Origin: Coriobacteriia bacterium
Lineage (GTDB): Bacteria; Actinomycetota; Coriobacteriia; Coriobacteriales; Eggerthellaceae
Assembly (NCBI GenBank): GCA_030530215.1
Contig: JAUMVJ010000002.1
Span: 62,001-126,000, forward strand
Direction of reading: 5' to 3'
Length of the DNA: 64,000 nucleotides
Both the position numbers and the translations under genes were made by a program. Shown piece after piece: positions 1 through 9,662 of this stretch. How positions within the stretch are numbered: position 1 is the stretch's first letter; every line of letters begins with the position of its first letter. Below the pieces are notes generated by a model. That model had not been told where the DNA came from. It saw only the letters and a program-made list of their open reading frames with translations, and searched no databases.

Positions 1-1455
1 TGGAACGAACGCAGCGACTATAAGGTCTTGAAGTCGCTCAACGCGCTTACGCACGAGGACATCAGCATCTGCGAGATCATGCGCAAGGACCTTGATTTCA
101 ACGCTCGCTTCAGCGCGCGCTCACGCGAGTACCGTTATTTTATCTGCACCGATAAGCCGGCGCCTTTGCTCATGCGTGATTTCAGCTGGCATCTGGGCAA
201 AGAGCTCGACCTTGAAGCGATGCGCAAGGCTGCTTCCTATTTAATCGGCGAGCACGATTTCCGTAGCTTCTGCATGGCCGCGTCGGCCGAGGGCAAGACC
301 ACCAACCGCAACGTGGTGAGCATCGATATCGACGAGATTGAGATGTGGGGCGAGAACCTGGTGGTTATTACCGTTGTGGGCAACGCTTTTTTGCACTCGA
401 TGGTGCGCACCATCGTGGGAACCCTGGTTCTTGTTGGCCGCGGAAAACGCGAGCCGGAGTGGGTGGCCGAGGTCTTGGCCGCCTGCGATCGCTGCGCGGC
501 AGGCGAAAACGCCCCTGCTCAAGGCTTGGTTTTCTGGCAGGTCAACTACGACGGTGAGCTGATTTACGACCCCGATGCCAAGCGCAAGGAAGCGCGTGCT
601 AAAGAGCTTGCCGAGGCGGAAGCCAAGGCAAAGGCCGAAAAGAAATTTCACCTGTTTGGAGGCACGCGCTTCGGCGGCGGTGCCGAGTTTGCCATTCCTC
701 GTGGCGTGCCGAGGGAAGAGGGGCAGCTGCCCTTCAGCGGCGCGAGCATGTCCGACGTTAAAACCAAGAAGGGCGACACCGATAGCTTCAATCCGCTCGA
801 AGTGGATGCATTGCGCAATCCCACCAATAAGGCTACCGAGGCTGGTTCTGCAGGCGACGGGCTTGCTTCGGCCGCTGTGGTGCAGGAAGCCCCTGAGCCC
901 AGCGTTAGCGCAGCTCCGGTTTCACGCAGCTCTAGTGTGGCGCCAGCTTCGACGAAGTTCGCCTCTTTATCAGACGGCGCTACGCCCGCGTCGGTTGGCA
1001 AGGCTGCTCAGGTTCGCGCGAGTGTTTCGAGTATTCAGACCCCTGCTGCGGCCTACACCGAAACGGGAGCTTACGGTGATCTTGAGTGGGATATCGACCT
1101 TGAAGAGGCTAAACAATCCTCGAAAGAGGAAGCTCCCAAGAAGGTGGCGATTCCTGAAATCGACACTACGGACGTCGCCGGCGAGCGCGAATCGAATGCT
1201 CCTAAGCACAGCACGCCTTCGCATGATTTGACTGCCCCTATGGATCCCGTTTCGGCCAAGGAGGACTCCGAGCCGTTTGAGCTTGCCCCCGCTTCTGCCA
1301 AGCACGGCAAGCGTGCACCTGAGGAAGGCGCTCTCAACGCCAAGCACGGTAAGCCCCGCGAGCAAGATGATCCTGGCAAAACCGCAGCCATGCCTGCGCT
1401 CGACGGCCGCTACCCCTTCGAAACGCGCCCTCTTCCTTACCAGCTTAAGGACTAA
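1..1455 (+). CDS. truA: tRNA pseudouridine synthase A, 5'-truncated by window edge, long C-terminal extension
   Basis: The frame is open from base 1 with no start codon, so the gene begins upstream and only its C-terminal part is here. The segment with FNARFSARSREYRY and the later SMVRTIVGTLV match the second half of TruA, which makes pseudouridine at positions 38-40 of tRNA anticodon stems. The catalytic Asp lies upstream and is not visible. The catalytic fold appears to end near window codon 190 (about base 560). About 275 further residues follow that are Ala, Ser, Pro, Glu and Lys rich, with a charged helix and a Gly-rich patch (LFGGTRFGGG). TruA proteins normally stop near 250-270 residues, so this tail is unusual and probably disordered. 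Identity is confident; the role of the tail is unknown. Confidence 0.88.
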   Translation, partial: WNERSDYKVLKSLNALTHEDISICEIMRKDLDFNARFSARSREYRYFICTDKPAPLLMRDFSWHLGKELDLEAMRKAASYLIGEHDFRSFCMAASAEGKTTNRNVVSIDIDEIEMWGENLVVITVVGNAFLHSMVRTIVGTLVLVGRGKREPEWVAEVLAACDRCAAGENAPAQGLVFWQVNYDGELIYDPDAKRKEARAKELAEAEAKAKAEKKFHLFGGTRFGGGAEFAIPRGVPREEGQLPFSGASMSDVKTKKGDTDSFNPLEVDALRNPTNKATEAGSAGDGLASAAVVQEAPEPSVSAAPVSRSSSVAPASTKFASLSDGATPASVGKAAQVRASVSSIQTPAAAYTETGAYGDLEWDIDLEEAKQSSKEEAPKKVAIPEIDTTDVAGERESNAPKHSTPSHDLTAPMDPVSAKEDSEPFELAPASAKHGKRAPEEGALNAKHGKPREQDDPGKTAAMPALDGRYPFETRPLPYQLKD

Positions 1456-1573
1456 CAGCGGTACGGGCTTGGCTATCGAGTCGAACCACCATCCTTCTTG
1501 CAGCCTGCTTGGGGATGGTATGATTCTTGAACGCTAAACAATTTTTTACCGCATCTAATCCAAGGAGAATTCC

Positions 1574-2641
1574 GTGGCTCTTTCCATTGGCATCGTCGGC
1601 CTTCCCAACGTCGGCAAGTCGTCTTTGTTCACCGCGCTCACCAAGAAGACAGGCTTCGCGGCAAACTACCCCTTTGCGACCATCGAGCCCAACGTCGGCC
1701 TGGTTCCCGTGCCCGACAAGCGCCTTGAGGCCCTGGCAAAGCTCGACCACGCCAAGAAGATCGTTCCTGCAACGGTTGAGTTCGTGGACATCGCTGGCCT
1801 GGTGGAAGGTGCGAGCCACGGTGAGGGCTTGGGCAACAAGTTCTTGGCTAACATTCGCGATACGGATGCGATTTGCGAGGTCGTGCGCTTTTTCAGCGAC
1901 CCGAACGTCGAGCACGTGTCCAAGAAGGTCGACCCCGAAGCTGATGTTGACACCATCAAAACCGAGCTGATCTTGGCCGACATCGCGACAATCGAGAAGG
2001 CGCTTCCTCGCCTGGAGAAGGATGCCAAGCGCTACGGTAAAGACCGCGCCCTTCTTTTTGAAACGGCGAAGAAGGTGCACGAGGGTCTGCTTGAGGAGCA
2101 TCGCGCTCTAAGCTTGGATCTGAGCGATGAGGAAAAGGACGTCATCCGTGAGCTTTGCTTGCTTACGATGAAGCCCATCCTCTACATCGCCAATGTCGAT
2201 GAAGATCGCCTGAACGACGAGCTGCCCGAAATCGACGGTCAAAAGCCTGTGCCCATCTGCTCGAAGACCGAAGCCGAGCTTGCCGAGCTTGATCCCGAGG
2301 ACGCCGAGATGTTCCTTGAGGAAATGGGCATGACCGAGTCCGGCTTGGTTCGTCTGATTCAGGCAGCCTACCGCTTGCTTGGCCTGCAGAGCTACTTCAC
2401 TTCGGGCGAAGTCGAGGCGCGCGCCTGGACCATCCCGGTTGGCGCCAAGGCTCCTCAGGCTGCGGGCGTTATCCATTCCGATTTTGAGCGTGGCTTCATC
2501 AAGGCTGAAACCGCGAGCTTCGAAGATTACATTGCGCTCGGCGGCGAGAAGGGCTGCCGCGAGGCTGGCAAGCTTCGCCAGGAGGGCAAGGATTACGTCG
2601 TTCAAGACGGCGACGTGATGCACTTTAAGTTCAACGTGTAA
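1574..2641 (+). CDS. ychF: Redox-regulated ATPase YchF (Obg-like family)
   Basis: The 355-aa product has a P-loop close to the N-terminus (GLPNVGKSSLF, residues 8-18), the YPFATIEPN switch region, DIAGLVEGAS, and a C-terminal TGS domain ending in DYVVQDGDVMHFKFNV. These are the hallmarks and the usual length of YchF/OLA1. The protein is a cytosolic ribosome-associated nucleotide hydrolase that prefers ATP because its G4 motif is altered, and it is linked to oxidative-stress responses. The GTG start at 1574 follows a good ribosome binding site (AAGGAG, 1561-1567). A rho-independent terminator lies directly after the stop codon. It appears to be a single-gene unit. Confidence 0.95.
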   Translation: MALSIGIVGLPNVGKSSLFTALTKKTGFAANYPFATIEPNVGLVPVPDKRLEALAKLDHAKKIVPATVEFVDIAGLVEGASHGEGLGNKFLANIRDTDAICEVVRFFSDPNVEHVSKKVDPEADVDTIKTELILADIATIEKALPRLEKDAKRYGKDRALLFETAKKVHEGLLEEHRALSLDLSDEEKDVIRELCLLTMKPILYIANVDEDRLNDELPEIDGQKPVPICSKTEAELAELDPEDAEMFLEEMGMTESGLVRLIQAAYRLLGLQSYFTSGEVEARAWTIPVGAKAPQAAGVIHSDFERGFIKAETASFEDYIALGGEKGCREAGKLRQEGKDYVVQDGDVMHFKFNV

Positions 2642-2646
2642 AAATG

Positions 2647-2680
2647 AAGGCGCAGGATAGAAGAGGTCTTGCGCCTTTTT
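2647..2680 (+). terminator. Rho-independent terminator after ychF
   Basis: An inverted repeat (AAGGCGCAGG at 2647-2656 with its partner at 2668-2677) is followed by a run of five T. It sits a few bases after the ychF stop codon. Confidence 0.85.
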
Positions 2681-2734
2681 CAATTGAATAGCTAGAGGCT
2701 TGGCAGGGCCTCTAAAGGGGAAAGCGAGTACGGT

Positions 2735-3892
2735 ATGGAATTGCGCACACTGGGGAAAACGGGCGTGAAGGTTTCGCCTTTGGGCTTTGGCATTATGCGC
2801 CTGCCGATGAAGAACGGCGGCCGCGCCACCAACGACACCACCATCGAAGACGTGGATATGGAGCAATCGATTGCCATGGTTAGAGAGGCAATCGACAACG
2901 GTGTCAACTATCTGGATACCGCTTACAACTACCTTAACGGCAAGTCGGAGGAGATAACGGCGCGCATCCTTGAAGATGGTTATCGCGATAAGGTCCATCT
3001 GGCTACCAAGAGCCCCTCGTGGCTGTGGCGCGAGGCGGGTGATTTCGATCGTATTCTGGCCGAGCAGCTTGAGCGTCTGAAAACCGATCGCATTGAGTTC
3101 TACCTGCTGCATTCCATCAACGGCGGTACCTGGAAGCGCGCCAAGCGCTTGGGAATCTTAGACGATATCCAGCACGCCAAAGCCGATGGGCGCATCAAGT
3201 ACATGGGTTTCAGCTTCCACGACGACTACGAGCTTTTCGAGGAAATTCTGGACGCCGCGCCGTGGGATTTCGTGCAGATTCAGTTGAACTACCTCGACAC
3301 CGATTATCAAGCGGGCTTGAAGGGCCTGCGTGAGGCGGCCAAGCGGGGTCTGGGCGTCATCGTTATGGAGCCCTTGCGCGGTGGCTATTTGGTTAACGCG
3401 CCCACAAGCGCGCAGGAGGTTTTCGATGCCGCGCCCATCAAGCGCTCGAACGTTGAGTGGGGCTTGGACTGGCTTTGGAATCTGCCGGAGGTTTCGGTTG
3501 TTCTTTCCGGCATGTCGAATTTAGAGCAAACGCGTCAAAACGTTGCGCTTGCTAACAAGGCTCACGCCGGCATGCTCGGCGATGAGGATTTGGCGGTGAT
3601 AGCCCGCGCCAAGCAGGCTTTCGATGAGTGCGCGGCGATTCCCTGCACGGGTTGCAACTATTGTGTGGAATATTGTCCAAATCACATCGTTATCCCCAAC
3701 AACTTCACCGCCTACAACCTAAACTTCATTTACAACGATTTGCAGATGGCGCGCGACAACTATGCCAACGAGGTGGGGAATTTCGGCCGTCGCGCCGAGG
3801 ACTGCATCTCGTGCGGGTTGTGCGAAGAGCACTGCCCTCAGCACATCAAGATCAGCGAGTGGATGCCTAAGGTGCATGAGCTCTTAGGCTAA
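2735..3892 (+). CDS. Aldo/keto reductase with C-terminal 4Fe-4S ferredoxin domain
   Basis: The 385-aa protein begins with an aldo/keto reductase barrel (MELRTLGKTGVKVSPLGFG). It keeps the catalytic set: Asp-Tyr in LDTAYNY, Lys in ATKSP and His in LLHS. The last 80 residues carry two ferredoxin-like Cys clusters, CTGCNYCVEYCP and CISCGLCEEHCP, each ending in Cys-Pro. This fusion is common in anaerobes and is thought to move electrons between NAD(P)H and iron-sulfur carriers; the substrate cannot be read from sequence. The ATG at 2735 is preceded by AAAGGGGAAAGCGAG. Only 17 bases separate its stop from the next start, so it likely leads an operon with the LarB-LarC fusion and the kinase. Confidence 0.9.
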   Translation: MELRTLGKTGVKVSPLGFGIMRLPMKNGGRATNDTTIEDVDMEQSIAMVREAIDNGVNYLDTAYNYLNGKSEEITARILEDGYRDKVHLATKSPSWLWREAGDFDRILAEQLERLKTDRIEFYLLHSINGGTWKRAKRLGILDDIQHAKADGRIKYMGFSFHDDYELFEEILDAAPWDFVQIQLNYLDTDYQAGLKGLREAAKRGLGVIVMEPLRGGYLVNAPTSAQEVFDAAPIKRSNVEWGLDWLWNLPEVSVVLSGMSNLEQTRQNVALANKAHAGMLGDEDLAVIARAKQAFDECAAIPCTGCNYCVEYCPNHIVIPNNFTAYNLNFIYNDLQMARDNYANEVGNFGRRAEDCISCGLCEEHCPQHIKISEWMPKVHELLG

Positions 3893-3909
3893 GAGCGCAA
3901 GGGAGCCTT

Positions 3910-5835
3910 ATGTCTGAAGTCGATATCGAAACTACGTTACGTATGCTTGCCGCCGGCGAGCTTTCAGTCGAGGATGCTCTGCTGCGCTTCAAGCAGCAAC
4001 CCTTCGAGGATCTGGGCTTTGCGAAGCTCGATCATCATCGCGCGATCCGTCAAGGTGCAGCCGAGGTCGTCTACGGCGAGGGTAAAACCACCGAGCAGCT
4101 GCATGCCATTTGCTCGGCGCTTGTGAAGGCTCAGGATTGCATTTTAATCACGCGTCTTTCCGCCGATGCCGCCGCCGATTTGCAAGGGGTTTTCAACCTT
4201 GATTACCACAAGGAATCGCGCGTCGGTATTATCGGCACCCTGCCAAAGCCTAGCGGCAACGGATCTATCGTGGTTGCTGCTGCGGGCACCAGCGATCTTC
4301 CCGTGGCCGAGGAGGCCGCGCTCACGGCAGAGGCCTTGGGCAATAAGGTCGTGCGCCTGTATGACGTGGGCGTTGCGGGCTTACACCGCCTTCTTTCGCA
4401 GATGGACGTTCTTGCTAACGCGCAAACTATCATCGCCGTTGCCGGTATGGAAGGCGCACTGCCCAGTGTGGTTTCCGGCTTGGTTTCGTGCCCGGTCATC
4501 GCGGTGCCCACCAGCGTGGGCTACGGTGCCTCCTTCGGTGGCTTGGCCGCGCTTCTTTCCATGCTCAATTCGTGCGCGAGCGGCGTTTCGGTGGTGAACA
4601 TCGACAACGGATTCGGCGCTGGCTTCCAGGCACATCAGATCAATCATTTGCGCATTCCGGTTGGCGCCGAGGGTGCGCCTGACGCTAGCGCTTCTGCGAG
4701 CGACAAGAGCGCAGCGGGGGAGACTCTCCAGCGCGCTCATGGCGCCGCTCGTACCTATAGCGTCGACAATTGTCGGGCTGCTGGCCCTGCCGATGGCGCA
4801 TCTGAACACGATGGATTCCTGTCCGCTTTGGGCAGCATTCTTCGTCCTGTTGTGGGACATGCCAACGTGCATGCCGGCGAAGGCGGTAATCTCGAGATTG
4901 GCTCGGGCCCCAAAGCCGAGGCGCGCGCAGATGCTGACACGGAGGAAATTCACGTTCCGGGGCTTCAGCACACCGCTCCCTTGCCCTTCCTGCAGAAGAC
5001 TGTCGCTTTCTCGGCAGAAGAGGTAAGCGCTGCTTTGGCCGCGCAAAAGAAAGAGGAAAGTCACCTTGCTCAGGCTGCGTCTGCGCAAGGTGAGTCCAAC
5101 CAAGAAGGGGAAGCAGTCGAGCCTGAGCGTGTACAGGGCGAAGGTATGGCTGAGCGTGGCACCGGCGATCAGGCCAAGGCCACCGCAGATGCCGATAAGC
5201 CCAAGGGCCAAGATGTCACGGAAGGCCAGGCTGCCGAAACCGCTGAAGAGCAGGATAGCGCCGCTGAACCGCGCGAGATCATGCTCGACCTAAGCCAGGC
5301 AGCAACGCGTAAATCGATTCTTGACCAGTTGGAATCCTTGCTTGATGCCGACCAGCGCAAGCGTCGTGCGCTTATCTTGCGCGAAGCCCGCGTTCCCGCC
5401 AAGCAGCACCATAACATTGTCGAAGTAAACGAAAGCGTTGATGGCCTTAACGCGCCCGACGAGTTGAAAGATCATCTGCGTGCCGTGTATGACATCCTTG
5501 CCCATGCCGAGGCGAAGGCTCACGGTGTTTCCGTCGAGGAAACGCATTTCCACGAGGTTGGCAAGGGCTTGAGCATTCTTAACGCGCTTACCATTGCGGC
5601 GACCTTCTATGTTTTGGAGCCTTCGTTCGTGCGTGCGACCGCTGTTCAAGCCGGTCGGGGAACCGTTGAATGTGCTCATGGCACCATGGGTATTCCCGCA
5701 CCTGCAACGGCGGCGATTATCGATGAGGGTTTGCCTGTTGTGAGCAAGGACGAGCTGCTAGAGGGCGAGCTGTGCACGCCGACCTCTGCGGCTATCATCA
5801 AGCACTTTGTGCAGGAATTTGTGACCGAGGGCTAG
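3910..5835 (+). CDS. LarB-LarC fusion (nickel-pincer nucleotide cofactor synthesis)
   Basis: Residues 1-250 are LarB-like (AIR carboxylase family), which carboxylates and hydrolyses nicotinic acid adenine dinucleotide. Motifs are [41 protein letters not shown] and [20 protein letters not shown] followed by NSCA, with the probable catalytic Cys. Residues about 256-455 are an Ala/Glu-rich linker. Residues about 455-641 match the middle of LarC, the nickel-inserting cyclometallase ([37 protein letters not shown]). The usual LarC N-terminus and the whole second LarC domain are missing. LarB and LarC are normally separate proteins. LarE and a lactate racemase are not in this window. The ATG start has AAGGGAGCC upstream. 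LarB assignment is firm; activity of the LarC part is uncertain. Confidence 0.85.
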   Translation: MSEVDIETTLRMLAAGELSVEDALLRFKQQPFEDLGFAKLDHHRAIRQGAAEVVYGEGKTTEQLHAICSALVKAQDCILITRLSADAAADLQGVFNLDYHKESRVGIIGTLPKPSGNGSIVVAAAGTSDLPVAEEAALTAEALGNKVVRLYDVGVAGLHRLLSQMDVLANAQTIIAVAGMEGALPSVVSGLVSCPVIAVPTSVGYGASFGGLAALLSMLNSCASGVSVVNIDNGFGAGFQAHQINHLRIPVGAEGAPDASASASDKSAAGETLQRAHGAARTYSVDNCRAAGPADGASEHDGFLSALGSILRPVVGHANVHAGEGGNLEIGSGPKAEARADADTEEIHVPGLQHTAPLPFLQKTVAFSAEEVSAALAAQKKEESHLAQAASAQGESNQEGEAVEPERVQGEGMAERGTGDQAKATADADKPKGQDVTEGQAAETAEEQDSAAEPREIMLDLSQAATRKSILDQLESLLDADQRKRRALILREARVPAKQHHNIVEVNESVDGLNAPDELKDHLRAVYDILAHAEAKAHGVSVEETHFHEVGKGLSILNALTIAATFYVLEPSFVRATAVQAGRGTVECAHGTMGIPAPATAAIIDEGLPVVSKDELLEGELCTPTSAAIIKHFVQEFVTEG

Positions 5836-5838
5836 CCC

Positions 5839-7986
5839 GTGGCCGAGCTTATCCTGGGCAGATTCGCGCCGATCGACGAGGCGGGCTCCGGCGGTTTCGC
5901 CAAGGTTGTCCATGCCTATGACACCGATCTTGCCCGCGAAGTCGCCATCAAGATCATTCCTCTCGAGGCCGATGCCCAGGCTGACGCTGCCGCCCAAGTG
6001 GAAGTACCGGTTAAGCCGGGCAGATTTTCGCGCGGCCGCTCTCGGGTGCTGCGCAGTACCACGGGCTTTCTGGCTGCCGAGGAAAAGTTTGCAAGCCTGC
6101 TGGGCGGCCCTTCGCATCGCGGGGAGACCGAGGTGCTCCCGCCGTCGGTAAGCCTTATTGGCGCCGATGCCAAGGGTCGCGGCGGTGCCGGCCTTGGCGG
6201 TTCCGCGCAGGGTGCAGCCGGCCGTGGAACCGAGTCGATGCCTTCTGGTGACTCAGCGGCTTCCGTTACAACGGATCCTCAAGGCGCAGTTTCCGGTGCC
6301 GCAGGCTCGTCAAGGAATGTCCCTGGCTTGGAGGAAGCGCGGGCGGCTTCTACCTTGGACGACCCCACCATCGTGAAGATCCACGATTTCCGCCAACAGG
6401 GAAACCTGGGCTATTTGATCATGGAGTACGTTGATGGCGTTTCCCTGGCCGATTTGATCACGCACTACCCCGATTCTCTGGACGCCGACGTAATTGCCTG
6501 CATCTTCAAGGCGGTTGCCAAGGCTTTGCAGGTGGCGCATTCCAAGGGTGTGCTGCACCTGGATATCAAGCCTGCTAACGTGTTGGTAACGCCGAAAGGC
6601 CAGGTTAAAGTTGTGGACTTCGGCCTGGCACGCCTGATGGACGAATCGGGCTTCGGCTCAGCGGCCTCGGGCGGCACTATCGGCTACATGCCGCCTGAGC
6701 AAATGCGCCAAGAGGAGCTTGATCAACGTTGCGACGAATGGGCTCTCGCCTCGCTCACCTACCAGATGATTACCGGCAGCAACCCCTTCATCGTTGATAG
6801 CCTAGACGATGCCGAGGATGCCATTTACGGGGCTGAAATCTTTGTCCCTTCCGCCTTCAAACAGGGGATAGACGAGTCCATCGACGACATCATGTTCTGC
6901 GCGCTCGACCCTGAGCGTGATAACCGCTACGACACGGTGAAGGCCTTTGCCAAGGAAATGCAGCCGTGTCTGGGTGACGTCAAGGCGGGCAAGGCAAAGC
7001 TCAAGAGCTTGGTTTCTGCTATCAAGGGCGAGGCCACGCCCGATGAGACCGACGACATGGAGCCGGTTGCGGCGCCTGTGCCGGTTGAGCCTGCACAGCC
7101 AAGCATCCCTTTGGTCGATCTGATTGCCGAGAGGGGCGACGCGGTTTTCCAACGTGTCTGCGCGGTTATCGGCGTGCTGGTTGCCGGTTTCGTGGCGGTG
7201 GGGAACTTTACTCCGGCAAACGATTGGTCAAGCCCTGTTACTTGGGCGATATACGGCGCTTTGGTACTCGCCGCAGGCGTGCTACCTCATGTGGGCGTAG
7301 CGGTGGTGCTTGTTTTCTTCGGGGTGACGCTTGCCCTCAACGGCGGGGTGGCCTGCGGCGTTGCGCTTATCCTCGCTACGCTTTTGTGGTGGTTCTTCGT
7401 GGGGCGCTTCAGCAATGCGTCAGCGAACATCGCCTTGTCCACGGTGGTTTTCGGCGCGCTGGGTGGCGCCGCTTTGGCTCCTTTGCTCGCAGGCTGGGCC
7501 CTTCGTCCCAAAAATGCGCTTATAACTGCGTTTGAATCTGCGGTGATCGCCTTTTCTTTCGGTGGGCTTGGCTCGTGCTCGCTGTTTGGTTGGGAGCCTC
7601 TTTCAAATTGGCAAATCCGCATGTGGACCGACCTTAACGCCAATTACCTGAGCATGGTTTGCGACCCGCAGATGTGGGCTATGGCTGCGGCTTTCGTGCT
7701 GGCGGCGTTGGTAATGAGTCTGCTCTGCTATTTCAACCGTGCTTGGTTAAATTATCTGGGGGCCATTTTGGCAAGCGTGGTTTTGGTAGCGGGCCTGCTT
7801 GTGGGACGCCTTGCCTTGACGGGCGGTCTTTCCTTCTCATCAAGCACCTTCTCGATTTTGCAGGTGATCACGGTAGGCATAGTGATGCTCATAGTGTGCC
7901 TGGCGGGTTGCCCTCAGAAATACGACAAAGATCTGACCTTTCAACTAGGCCACACCCCAAGCCAAGAAGACGAAGTTCCCTGGTAA
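5839..7986 (+). CDS. Membrane Ser/Thr protein kinase with large insert after the ATP-binding Lys
   Basis: The 715-aa product opens with a Gly loop (GSGGFAKVV) and the ATP-binding Lys in VAIKII. A roughly 120-residue Gly/Ala/Ser-rich insert then separates this from the rest of the kinase lobe (DDPTIVKIHDF). The catalytic loop reads HLDIKPANVL instead of HRD, followed by DFGLARL and a GYMPPEQM activation-segment end, so the core residues Lys, Asp and DFG Asp are kept. From about residue 438 to 690 several hydrophobic segments form a multi-pass membrane domain. The GTG start at 5839 lies 3 bases after the larBC stop, which indicates translational coupling. The substrate is unknown; context suggests a partner in the same operon. 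Confidence 0.88.
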   Translation: MAELILGRFAPIDEAGSGGFAKVVHAYDTDLAREVAIKIIPLEADAQADAAAQVEVPVKPGRFSRGRSRVLRSTTGFLAAEEKFASLLGGPSHRGETEVLPPSVSLIGADAKGRGGAGLGGSAQGAAGRGTESMPSGDSAASVTTDPQGAVSGAAGSSRNVPGLEEARAASTLDDPTIVKIHDFRQQGNLGYLIMEYVDGVSLADLITHYPDSLDADVIACIFKAVAKALQVAHSKGVLHLDIKPANVLVTPKGQVKVVDFGLARLMDESGFGSAASGGTIGYMPPEQMRQEELDQRCDEWALASLTYQMITGSNPFIVDSLDDAEDAIYGAEIFVPSAFKQGIDESIDDIMFCALDPERDNRYDTVKAFAKEMQPCLGDVKAGKAKLKSLVSAIKGEATPDETDDMEPVAAPVPVEPAQPSIPLVDLIAERGDAVFQRVCAVIGVLVAGFVAVGNFTPANDWSSPVTWAIYGALVLAAGVLPHVGVAVVLVFFGVTLALNGGVACGVALILATLLWWFFVGRFSNASANIALSTVVFGALGGAALAPLLAGWALRPKNALITAFESAVIAFSFGGLGSCSLFGWEPLSNWQIRMWTDLNANYLSMVCDPQMWAMAAAFVLAALVMSLLCYFNRAWLNYLGAILASVVLVAGLLVGRLALTGGLSFSSSTFSILQVITVGIVMLIVCLAGCPQKYDKDLTFQLGHTPSQEDEVPW

Positions 7987-7990
7987 TTTC

Positions 7991-8377
7991 CTATTCCCAC
8001 TCGTTGTAGGTGCCGGATTTTTCCTTCTGCTTGCCGCGCTTGATGCGGGCGCGTACGCGCTTGAATTCGTAGTTGGGGTGCTTGTGCACGAAAACTGCAC
8101 GACAAATCCTAGTAATTAGCAAAGCGATAGCGGCAACCGCCAAGAACATCCCGAAGAATTCGAACATGCCTTGGTTGCCCTCGGCCAGGCAGTAGAGGCA
8201 TATCAGACCCAGCGCAATGCTTAAAGCCCCGTTCAGGGCTGTGAACACCTTAATCAGAACCTCTTTTGCGCGGTTGGGCGACTGCGTGTAGGCCACCACC
8301 AGATATATTAGACAGGCCAAAACGACCAAAGCCACCACCAAGGGCAGGCATTGCATTAAACGAAGAATTGCTCCCAT
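7991..8377 (-). CDS. Small multi-pass membrane protein, unknown function
   Basis: A 128-aa protein with three to four hydrophobic segments in its first 90 residues and a very basic tail (KRVRARIKRGKQKEK) that should face the cytoplasm. The ATG at 8377 has AAAGGG placed 6 bases upstream, which supports a real gene. It converges on the kinase gene with only 4 bases between stop codons. I recognise no family. Confidence 0.7.
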   Translation of the reverse strand: MGAILRLMQCLPLVVALVVLACLIYLVVAYTQSPNRAKEVLIKVFTALNGALSIALGLICLYCLAEGNQGMFEFFGMFLAVAAIALLITRICRAVFVHKHPNYEFKRVRARIKRGKQKEKSGTYNEWE

Positions 8378-8467
8378 GTTTGCCCTTTCGTCGTCTGTGG
8401 CCGTGGCATAATTCTAGCGTCAGAAATCAAGAATCACTCAAATGCAAACTCGGAAGGCGCGGAATCG

Positions 8468-9511
8468 ATGTCATTTCAGCAAAATAATCCCCAGAATACG
8501 CTTACTCGCGTCCTGGTGATTCTTATCGCTGCGGTGCTGCTCCTTATCGTTTTGCGCCTGGCGGGTTGCATCGGCGGCGAGTCCGATTCGGCCGACGAGG
8601 TCGCAAGCGCCGAGACGAGCACCGAAGCCCAGGAGGCTTCAGCCGACGTTCAGGCAAGCACCGGCCAATCGGGCGAGAACGGCCAATCTGATGCTTCCTC
8701 AAGCCCTACTTCCCTTAGTTCGTCAGACGGCACCGAGGCTTCCGGCAGCCAAGCAAGTGCCACGCCCGCCGATTACGCCAACATCGACGAATCCGCCTTG
8801 CAAAACCTGCTGGGCAAGAAAGTCACCAAGGCCCTGATGAAGAAAGCTCAAACCAACGAAGACGCCGCTTGGATCGCTGCCAACTATCAAAACTACGAGC
8901 AGTATGGTCAAGATCAGCAGGTGAAATTGCTCACCTTGGCCTCGAGGGAGACCCAGGCGCTCGCATTCGTGCGCAACTATACCGAAATCGAGACCGAGGC
9001 CTCAGCGGGCTGCGACACGCTTCGTTCCGGTGCTATGCCCGAGCTTTATCAGTGGGACACGCGCTGGGCATGGGTGAAGTACAGCGAGCATTGCATCGGC
9101 ACTTCGGGCTGCGGCGTTACTGCGCTCGCCATGGTGTATCAGGGCTTGACGGGCGACACTTCTAAGTCTCCTTATGATTTGTCGGTTGATTCCGTCGAAA
9201 ACGATTACGTCCACAGCGGCACCGACCCTGATTTCTACGCCTTCGAGGCGGAAAAGCTAGGCCTTACGTGCGAAGAGGTGTCGGTAAGCTCGTCGAATCT
9301 GAAGAGTGCCTTGAAGAAAGGTAGCATCGTCATCATCAATGTGGGCCCCGGCGACTTCACGACGGGTGGTCACTACATCGTTGCCTACGCGGTCGATGGT
9401 TTGGGCAAGCTGCATGTCCGCGATCCGTATTCAGCGGTTAACACAGCCAAAACCTGGGATCTTGATTCCGTTGTGGGTCAGGCCAAGCGCCTTTTCGTTT
9501 TCAGCAAATAG
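8468..9511 (+). CDS. Secreted C39-like (papain-fold) peptidase family protein
   Basis: The 347-aa product has one N-terminal hydrophobic segment (residues about 14-35) ending in a possible lipobox-like AGC, then a Ser/Ala/Glu-rich linker to residue 100. The C-terminal 170 residues fit the peptidase C39-like family: QWDTRW, the Cys motif GTSGCGVTALAMV, the His motif GGHYIVAY and the Asp/Asn position in VRDPYS. The predicted Cys-His-Asp triad is intact, so it may cut or bind peptides at the cell surface. It lies upstream of the pilus operon but is separated by 391 bases with its own promoter signals, so a role in pilus processing is only a guess. Confidence 0.82.
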   Translation: MSFQQNNPQNTLTRVLVILIAAVLLLIVLRLAGCIGGESDSADEVASAETSTEAQEASADVQASTGQSGENGQSDASSSPTSLSSSDGTEASGSQASATPADYANIDESALQNLLGKKVTKALMKKAQTNEDAAWIAANYQNYEQYGQDQQVKLLTLASRETQALAFVRNYTEIETEASAGCDTLRSGAMPELYQWDTRWAWVKYSEHCIGTSGCGVTALAMVYQGLTGDTSKSPYDLSVDSVENDYVHSGTDPDFYAFEAEKLGLTCEEVSVSSSNLKSALKKGSIVIINVGPGDFTTGGHYIVAYAVDGLGKLHVRDPYSAVNTAKTWDLDSVVGQAKRLFVFSK

Positions 9512-9662
9512 GGGAGGCCCCAGCTTCTGCGTTCGGGGCTTTTGGCTCCCTTGCTTGAATGGATCCTAAAGCAAAGAAAAGCTAGCAAAAGCGGTGCTTA
9601 AAAATCATGGATTCCTTGCTGCCGCTAGGGCTTAATTAGTACCAAATAGACCTTTACCATTC

